This document shows positions 58,310 to 64,000 of a DNA stretch of 64,000 nt, one piece after another. The stretch comes from RGIG6178 sp045118975 (lineage in GTDB: Bacteria; Bacillota_I; Bacilli_A; RFN20; DUOF01). The position numbers and the translations under genes were made by a program. The notes under the pieces are model-generated. The model did not search any database, was not told the origin of the DNA, and was given only the letters and a program-made list of their open reading frames with translations. Position 1 is the stretch's first letter. Every line of letters begins with the position of its first letter. The stretch spans positions 62,001 to 126,000 of the forward strand of contig JBGVCT010000003.1 in assembly GCA_045118975.1 (NCBI GenBank). The letters are read 5' to 3'.

Positions 58310-60307
58310 ATGCAAAAACTATTTCAAAAAGAAAAAAAGAATATATTAGCAATCTGTATTTTAGAATTAATTTTATCTGGTTTCACATTTTTAAATTATT
58401 ATTTAGGTAATTTTATGAGAATATCAATACCTAGTGAATATGTATACACAATTCTACTTGCTATTATTTTTGTTATAAATGTTATCTATTTACTAGTTGT
58501 TTTTTCAAAAGTAGATTCGCTTAACAATATAAACACAAAGAAAACTAATTTCATAATGACAAATAATGTTGAAGATATATTTTCTTTTACAGAGAGTGGA
58601 ATTATTTTCTATGATGAAAGTTTTAATGTTATTTGGACTAATGATTTTATAGACAATCGTATTTTCAATATTGTAGGTAAAAACTTAATTAAATTTAATA
58701 ATGACTTTTGTAAAATTTTAGAGGATAAAAATGAAACTTGTAAATTAACAATTAACAATAAAATTTACGAATGTAGATGTCTAAAAGAATTAAAGGTTAT
58801 TTTGATAAAAGATATAAATCAATATGAAACTTTATATTCTACATATCTTGATGAAGCACCAGTAATTTTCCAAATTAACTTAGATAACTATGCGGATGTT
58901 TCTACAATGTTAGATGAGTCAACTTTCAGTGAATTAGAAGTTGAAGTTAGAAGTGTAATTATGGAATGGGCTAAAGAAAATAGAGCGTTATTAAAGAAAG
59001 TAAGAAATGATGCTTATATAGCAATTATTCAAGAAACAGCATATGAAAATATTTTGAAAAATAAATTTGATTTAATAAATGCTGTTAGAAACATAAGAGA
59101 AGATGATAATAGTTTGACTATCTCTATAGGTATAGGTAGAGGAATAAATGATTTTGTTAAATTGAATGAAATGTCTCTTAGTGCACTAGATGTGGCATTA
59201 TCTAGAGGTGGAGATCAATGTGTTGTTAATACATATGGTAAAAACATGGAATTCTATGGAGGAGCTAGCGAGTCAAAGAGTAAGAGACATAAAGTAAAAG
59301 TAAAAGTTGTTGCTAAATCAATAAATGCTTTAATTCAATCAAGTGACAAAGTATTTATTATGGGACATATGGATGCAGACTTTGATGCAATTGGTGCGTG
59401 TCTTGGTTTATATGAGATGGCTAAGAAAGTTAATAAAAACGTTAAGATAGTTTACGAAGATAGATTTGTTGAAATAAAAGCAAGAACTGCCTTTAGAACT
59501 TTATTTGAAAAAGAAGAAGTAGATGATATGGTTATTGATATAGATAGCGCTGTAAAAGAAATTAATGAAAATAGTTTATTAATTTTATCTGATGTAAGTA
59601 ATCCAAATATTGTAATGTCTAAGGAAGTTTTAAATAAAACAGATAGAATTGTAATTGTAGATCATCATAGACCTGGCGAAAAATTATTTGCTCAAATTTA
59701 TTCATATCAAGAAAGTGCTGCTAGTTCTACTTGTGAAATGGTTACAGAATTAATTAGATCAAGTGAAGATAAAATTACTATTTCAAGCGAAATAGCCACT
59801 TACATGCTTGCAGGTATTTTACTAGATACGAATAACTATAAAAATAAAACAGGATCTAGAACATATGAAGCCAGTATGATTTTAAAAGAATTTGGTGCTG
59901 ATAATAGTCAAGCTAGTGAATTCTTAAAAGAAGAATACGAAGAATATCTTCTTAAGACTAAAATTGCTGCCAATTCCTACACACCATACTATGGAATTGT
60001 TGTTAGTGTAGCAGATGATGAGGATTTAATCGATAAACCTACTCTTGCTAAGGTTGCAAATGGAATTTTGGATGTAAAGGAAATAAAAGCCTGTTTTGTC
60101 ATTGGTAGAGTATCTAAAGAATCTATTGGAATTAGTGCAAGAAGTGATGGAAGTGTTAATGTTCAAAAGATTATGGAAAGTTTAGAGGGTGGTGGTCACT
60201 TTAGTGCTGCTGCAACAGAGCTTAGAGATATAACAGTTGAAGAAGCTAAGAAAATGTTGGCTTCTAAGATGGAAGGATTTATTGGTGATACAAGAATAAC
60301 TGAATAA
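58310..60307 (+). CDS. gdpP: Cyclic-di-AMP phosphodiesterase GdpP (DHH family)
   Basis: A 665-residue protein: two membrane helices (about 12-32 and 42-65), a PAS-like domain, a degenerate GGDEF domain (LTISIGIGRGINDF; LSRGGDQ in place of GGDEF), then DHH (H353-MDAD, D451-H452-H453) and DHHA1 with GGGHFSAAATEL. It breaks c-di-AMP to pApA, controlling turgor and cell-wall stress. The order gdpP-rplI-dnaB is as in Bacillus. All visible metal ligands are present. Confidence 0.96.
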   Translation: MQKLFQKEKKNILAICILELILSGFTFLNYYLGNFMRISIPSEYVYTILLAIIFVINVIYLLVVFSKVDSLNNINTKKTNFIMTNNVEDIFSFTESGIIFYDESFNVIWTNDFIDNRIFNIVGKNLIKFNNDFCKILEDKNETCKLTINNKIYECRCLKELKVILIKDINQYETLYSTYLDEAPVIFQINLDNYADVSTMLDESTFSELEVEVRSVIMEWAKENRALLKKVRNDAYIAIIQETAYENILKNKFDLINAVRNIREDDNSLTISIGIGRGINDFVKLNEMSLSALDVALSRGGDQCVVNTYGKNMEFYGGASESKSKRHKVKVKVVAKSINALIQSSDKVFIMGHMDADFDAIGACLGLYEMAKKVNKNVKIVYEDRFVEIKARTAFRTLFEKEEVDDMVIDIDSAVKEINENSLLILSDVSNPNIVMSKEVLNKTDRIVIVDHHRPGEKLFAQIYSYQESAASSTCEMVTELIRSSEDKITISSEIATYMLAGILLDTNNYKNKTGSRTYEASMILKEFGADNSQASEFLKEEYEEYLLKTKIAANSYTPYYGIVVSVADDEDLIDKPTLAKVANGILDVKEIKACFVIGRVSKESIGISARSDGSVNVQKIMESLEGGGHFSAAATELRDITVEEAKKMLASKMEGFIGDTRITE

Positions 60308-60331
60308 ACCAAAATAAAAGGAGGTAAGATT

Positions 60332-60781
60332 ATGAAAGTTATTTTATTGAGTGATGTAAAAAAAGTTGGAAAGAAAGGAAGTATAGTTGAAGTTAGTGAT
60401 GGCTATGGTGCAAATTTCCTTATTCCTAACAAACTTGCTGTAAAAGTTACTAAAACAAGTATGGACATCAAAAATAAACAAGATGATGATAAGGCAAAGC
60501 AAGATGAACAAAATAGATTAGATGCTATAGCTTTAAAAGAAAAAATGGAAAATCTTACTGTTGAGATAAAAGCTAAAGTAGGTAAAGATGGAAAAATGTT
60601 TGGAGCTATCTCTACAAAGCAAATTGTTGAAGAATATAAAAAGCAATTTGATATTGAATTGGATAAAAGAAAAATTGTTGATTCAAAGAGTATATCAAGT
60701 TTGGGTTACACAAAGGTAAAAATAGAATTATATAAAAATGTTATTGCTACTATAACAGTACACATTGCAGAAGAAAAATAG
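60332..60781 (+). CDS. rplI: 50S ribosomal protein L9
   Basis: A 149-residue L9: MKVILLSDVKKVGKKGSIVE, YGANFLIPNKLAVKVT, long connecting helix and C-terminal RNA-binding domain (GKMFGAISTKQIVEEYKKQF). Starts after GGAGG, 24 bases from gdpP. Confidence 0.96.
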   Translation: MKVILLSDVKKVGKKGSIVEVSDGYGANFLIPNKLAVKVTKTSMDIKNKQDDDKAKQDEQNRLDAIALKEKMENLTVEIKAKVGKDGKMFGAISTKQIVEEYKKQFDIELDKRKIVDSKSISSLGYTKVKIELYKNVIATITVHIAEEK

Positions 60782-60796
60782 AAGGAGGTGTTTAAT

Positions 60797-62143
60797 ATGG
60801 TAGAACAACCATATTCAAGTCAAGCAGAGAGAGCAGTATTGGGATCTATGATGTTATCTAAAGATGCTGTTTATGAAGGCGTTGCTAGACTAACTGAGGA
60901 AGACTTCTATATTAGAGACCATAAAATTATTTTTAATGCAATTAAGAATACTCATATTAGAGGATTAGAAGTAGATATAGTTACGGTAGTTGATCAACTT
61001 ATGCTAGACAATAAATTGCAAGATTTAAGTGATGCAAATTATATATATACAATACTTGAAGATACTATTACTCCAAGTACTGTAGAACAATACATTAGAA
61101 TTGTACAAGATAAAACTATTTTAAGATATTTAGTTAACTTGTGCGATAATATTTCTAGTGGATGGAATAAGAGTGAGATAGATGATATTGGAGATTATGT
61201 TAGTAAAGTAGAAAATGATATTTTATCTATTACTCGTGCTAGAAATGTAGGAGATTTTAAAGCTCCTGGAGAAGTTATTGAAGTTATTAAAGAAAAATTA
61301 GTTAATTCTGATAGAAGAACAGGAAAAATGACAGGTACTCCTAGTGGGTATACAGATTTAGATAAAATCACTAATGGATTTCAACCTGGTGATTTAATAA
61401 TACTAGCAGCTAGACCTAGTATGGGTAAGACTGCTCTTGCTTTAAATTTCGCTATGAATGCATCTATTGAACATAATTATCCTGTAGGAATATTTTCTCT
61501 TGAAATGCCTGCAGAACAATTAATGCAAAGAATGCTTAGTTCTACTAGTGGAGTAAATAGTGATAAGATACGTAGTTTTAATTTAACAGATAAAGAATGG
61601 CCAAAAATTGATATTGGTGTAAATAAATTATCTAAATCAAAAATTTATATTGATGATACAGCAGGTGCAAAAATTGCTGATATTCAATCTAAGGCTAAAA
61701 AATTAAAGGCCAAACATGATGATTTAGGTCTTATTGTTATAGACTATCTACAACTTATTACAACATCATCATTCTCTAAAAGCGATAATAGACAACAAGA
61801 GGTAAGTGAAATATCTAGAGCACTTAAGGCTATGGCTAGAGATTTAAAAGTTCCTGTAATTGCACTTTCTCAATTATCAAGAACAGTTGAAAAAAGAGAA
61901 GATAAAAGGCCTATGCTATCTGACCTTAGAGAATCTGGAGCCATTGAGCAAGATGCTGACCTTGTTATGTTTATATATAGAGATGATTATTACAATCAAA
62001 ATAAAGGAGAAGAGAACCAAGCTTCTACAGGAGTTGCCCAAGTTTCTATTGCAAAACACAGAAATGGTGCAACAGGAGGAATTGAATTATTATTCTTAAA
62101 AGATGTTGGTTTATTTTCTAATTACACAAAAAGAGAGGAATAG
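60797..62143 (+). CDS. dnaB: Replicative DNA helicase DnaB (DnaC in Bacillus)
   Basis: A 448-residue hexameric helicase: N-terminal DnaB domain (EQPYSSQAERAVLGSMMLSK), linker, and RecA-like domain with ARPSMGKTALALNFA near 205, LVIDYLQLI-type Walker B (LIVIDYLQLITTSS) and LSRTVEKREDKRPMLSDLRE. It unwinds DNA ahead of the polymerase. AAGGAGGTG with a six-base spacer selects ATG 60797; the GTG at 60788 is part of that site. Confidence 0.97.
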   Translation: MVEQPYSSQAERAVLGSMMLSKDAVYEGVARLTEEDFYIRDHKIIFNAIKNTHIRGLEVDIVTVVDQLMLDNKLQDLSDANYIYTILEDTITPSTVEQYIRIVQDKTILRYLVNLCDNISSGWNKSEIDDIGDYVSKVENDILSITRARNVGDFKAPGEVIEVIKEKLVNSDRRTGKMTGTPSGYTDLDKITNGFQPGDLIILAARPSMGKTALALNFAMNASIEHNYPVGIFSLEMPAEQLMQRMLSSTSGVNSDKIRSFNLTDKEWPKIDIGVNKLSKSKIYIDDTAGAKIADIQSKAKKLKAKHDDLGLIVIDYLQLITTSSFSKSDNRQQEVSEISRALKAMARDLKVPVIALSQLSRTVEKREDKRPMLSDLRESGAIEQDADLVMFIYRDDYYNQNKGEENQASTGVAQVSIAKHRNGATGGIELLFLKDVGLFSNYTKREE

Positions 62144-62146
62144 TTT

Positions 62147-62911
62147 ATGAAATTTTATTCTCTTGCAAGTGGATCTACTGGTAATTCAATGTTAATAGAT
62201 AATGGTGGGGAATTATTACTTATTGATGTTGGTATTACATACAATAAAATAAAAGAAAAATTGAGTGAATTAAATTATGATATTAATGATGTTAAATATA
62301 TTCTTATAACTCATTCTCATAATGATCATATTAAATCACTGAATTCTTTTTCTATGGAAAAAATTTATTCATGTGCTAAAATACCAGGAATTAAAAACTT
62401 AATGGAGAAAGATAAATCATTTTGCTTGGGAAATTATAAAATTATTCCATATCCTTTATCTCATGATGTTCCTTGTTTTGGGTATCGTATAGAATGCAAG
62501 GATGAATCATTGGTTTATGTAACTGATACAGGTTATGTAAATTATAAAATAAAAAAATATTTGAAGAACGCAAATTATTATATCTTTGAAAGCAACCATG
62601 ATATTAATATGTTAATGGATAGTAATAGACCAAGTTTTTTAAAATCTAGAATATTATCAGATAAAGGACATTTATCAAACGAAGATGCAAGTGAAGCACT
62701 TTATGAGTTAATAGGTGATGAAACAAAGGAAATCTATTTAGCACATATTTCTAGAGACTGTAATAATAAAGAACTTGCATATCAAACCTTAATAAAAACT
62801 TTTAATACTTACGATTTTGATTATTCAAAATTGGTTATAAAAACATTAGATATGGATGAAATATTAAAAGGAGGGGATGTAAATGAAGAAAGCATTAGCG
62901 TTAATACTTAG
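62147..62911 (+). CDS. walJ: MBL-fold hydrolase WalJ (YycJ/VicX)
   Basis: A 254-residue metallo-beta-lactamase-fold protein starting MKFYSLASGSTGNSMLIDNG; metal motif THSHNDHIKS (HxHxDH, His56-His61), and YVTDTGYVNYKIKKYL plus FESNHDINML, the YycJ signatures. WalJ is linked to the WalKR envelope regulon and has 5'-exonuclease activity in some species; role here is by family. walR, walK, walH and walI are missing upstream. Its end overlaps the next gene by 29 bases. Confidence 0.92.
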   Translation: MKFYSLASGSTGNSMLIDNGGELLLIDVGITYNKIKEKLSELNYDINDVKYILITHSHNDHIKSLNSFSMEKIYSCAKIPGIKNLMEKDKSFCLGNYKIIPYPLSHDVPCFGYRIECKDESLVYVTDTGYVNYKIKKYLKNANYYIFESNHDINMLMDSNRPSFLKSRILSDKGHLSNEDASEALYELIGDETKEIYLAHISRDCNNKELAYQTLIKTFNTYDFDYSKLVIKTLDMDEILKGGDVNEESISVNT

Positions 62912-63890
62912 TTTGGCTATTTGTTTTGTAATTACATGTACTGCGCCTTTAGTTACTGTTACTAAAGATTCATACTTAGTAAGTAGTAAAGACGTAAAAG
63001 CTCCTAGGACAATTTGTAGAAATCAAGATAGTGTAGTTACTATATCTAGTGTTGATGGTTCTATAATTGGCAGTGCTATTACTATGTATAAAACAGGAAA
63101 TGAATACTATTTTGCCACTAGTTTTGATTTGTATTATCCTGAAACTATTTATGAAGTTGTATTAAGTGACTTTACTAGGCATGGATTAATTTTTGTTGGA
63201 GATAGCGAGATGGATGGTATTGCTATTTTTAAATCAACAATCAGAGATTCTTTCCAATGCATTGCAAATACAGAAGGAAACTTAAAGCCTCATGTAGGAG
63301 AAAAAGTTAACATATATGCTAGAAGAAACTTCCTAGAAGAAATGAATCAAGCGCATGTTAATGCTGTAGGAATTTGTAAGAATTGCGGCAAGGAAACATA
63401 TAAAAATTATTTTTATTCAAGATTAACAATTGAAATAGAATCTAATTTTATAGGTGCAGGCATTTTTAATTTAAACAATAACTTAGTAGGAATGATTACA
63501 ACATATAATGATGAATATAAATTTGGAGTGAATTTTGTTGATTCAAATAGAATATTAGATATGATCACTAAGTTTGTTTATAAAGGGGATTATAATAAAA
63601 ATTTTGTTAAATATAATCTACTTAATGTTTCTCAATTAACAGAAAAGGAAAAATATTTATATAGTATTGATGAAATTAATGATGGTGTATTAGTTTCTTC
63701 GATTCACTATATTAATTATTTCACATTAGGATTAAACCAAGGAATGGTTATAGTAAGTGTTAATGATAAACCTATTAAAAATGTTTATGATTTTGATTAT
63801 GAAATAACAAAATACGAAAAAGGTAGTTATCTTGATTTAAAAGTTAGGACAATTATTGGACTATATAGAACAATAAAAGTTAAAATATAG
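62883..63890 (+). CDS. HtrC-position HtrA-like protein with missing catalytic residues (putative pseudoprotease, PDZ)
   Basis: A 335-residue secreted protein. Signal peptide 1-25; trypsin-like fold; C-terminal PDZ domain (about 270-335, GVLVSSIHYINYFTLGLNQG). In Bacillus, walJ is followed by the serine protease HtrC; here the same place is kept, but of the triad only Asp111 (MDGIAIFK) remains. The His position (TNNHVV) reads ATSFDLYY (Phe81), and GNSGGPLFN reads NFIGAGIFN (Ser replaced by Ile190). A CKNC pair (Cys165, Cys168) is unusual. AGGAGGGG supports the ATG at 62883. Likely a binding or chaperone protein; alignment is by eye. Confidence 0.8.
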   Translation: MKKALALILSLAICFVITCTAPLVTVTKDSYLVSSKDVKAPRTICRNQDSVVTISSVDGSIIGSAITMYKTGNEYYFATSFDLYYPETIYEVVLSDFTRHGLIFVGDSEMDGIAIFKSTIRDSFQCIANTEGNLKPHVGEKVNIYARRNFLEEMNQAHVNAVGICKNCGKETYKNYFYSRLTIEIESNFIGAGIFNLNNNLVGMITTYNDEYKFGVNFVDSNRILDMITKFVYKGDYNKNFVKYNLLNVSQLTEKEKYLYSIDEINDGVLVSSIHYINYFTLGLNQGMVIVSVNDKPIKNVYDFDYEITKYEKGSYLDLKVRTIIGLYRTIKVKI

Positions 63891-63907
63891 GAAAGGGGTA
63901 AAAGAAT

Positions 63908-64000
63908 ATGAAAAAATTTAGAAAGGGTTTAATTTTATTAAGTGCAGGTCTAGTTTTACTAACTGCAGGTTGTAGTTGCTACAATGGCGAAGATGAAAAT
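63908..64000 (+). CDS. Lipoprotein, N-terminal fragment (cut by window end)
   Basis: Thirty-one codons: MKKFRKGLILLSAGLVLLTA then GCSCYNGEDEN. Signal peptide and lipobox LTAGC are clear, with GAAAGGGG upstream of the ATG at 63908, 17 bases after the pseudoprotease gene. The lipid Cys is followed by Ser-Cys as in two other lipoproteins of this window. The function is unknown; the mature domain lies outside the window. Confidence 0.8.
   Translation, partial: MKKFRKGLILLSAGLVLLTAGCSCYNGEDEN

Noticed and set aside
1..64000. tRNA, rRNA, CRISPR, insertion sequence or prophage
   Set aside because: Read on both strands without finding cloverleaf tRNA sequence, rRNA motifs, regular spaced repeats, transposase or phage genes. 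Short RNAs in intergenic DNA cannot be excluded by eye.

Overview
AT-rich (about 30% GC by eye) chromosomal window around the replication origin of a Gram-positive, low-GC bacterium, most likely a member of Bacilli in the broad sense. Gene content and order match the Bacillus subtilis origin region: rpmH, rnpA, yidC, jag and mnmE on one side of dnaA-dnaN, plus mnmG-rsmG-parA-parB, tmk-holB-ricT-rsmI, pth-mfd-spoVT-yabP-yabQ-divIC, tatD-rnmV-ksgA-yabG, and rpsF-ssb-rpsR, gdpP-rplI-dnaB, walJ-htrC. The genes yabG, yabP, yabQ and spoVT are sporulation-specific in known relatives, so the organism is probably an endospore former or recently descends from one. I cannot name the species; an uncultured gut lineage of Bacilli is a guess.

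Layout. Positions 1-8278 (minus strand): partial hypothetical gene, TPR protein, lipid kinase family, TtcA-type tRNA thiolase, TcdA, a D,D-carboxypeptidase, an HD hydrolase, and peptidases PepF and PepC. Positions 8362-10308 (plus, against replication): a duplicated-fold membrane protein and RluB. Positions 10323-15719 (minus): two paralogous unknown small proteins, a third small unknown, ParB, ParA, RsmG, MnmG. Positions 15883-27544 (minus): an alpha/beta hydrolase, RsmI, RicT, HolB, Tmk, DivIC, YabQ, YabP, SpoVT, two lipoproteins, Mfd, Pth. Positions 27559-40845 (minus): one 13.3-kb gene for a giant secreted, membrane-anchored Ig-like protein of about 4,430 residues. Positions 40959-52374 (minus): FolD, Dus, a Clp ATPase, YabG, an MBL-fold hydrolase, RsmA, RNase M5, TatD, MnmE, Jag, YidC, RnpA, L34. 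Positions 52375-54283: oriC flanking dnaA. Positions 54284-64000 (plus): dnaN, two unknown genes, rpsF-ssb-rpsR, a six-pass membrane protein, gdpP-rplI-dnaB-walJ, an HtrA-like pseudoprotease and the start of a lipoprotein.

How it works together. Replication initiation (DnaA, DnaN, DnaB, Ssb, HolB, Tmk), origin segregation (ParAB with three parS-like sites), tRNA and rRNA modification (MnmE/G, RsmG, RsmA, RsmI, Dus, TcdA, TtcA, RluB, RNase M5, RNase P protein), membrane insertion (YidC/Jag) and envelope or spore functions are interleaved. Genes point away from dnaA except the 8362-10308 pair. No tRNA, rRNA, CRISPR array, insertion sequence or prophage was recognised.

The most interesting material is the giant surface protein with a predicted beta-propeller and four copies of a 'DW...YY' repeat, the paralogous pair next to parAB with a DnaA box at its promoter, an HtrC-position protease with two triad residues missing, a Clp promoter with 9-bp direct repeats, and two terminator-like hairpins built into translation starts.
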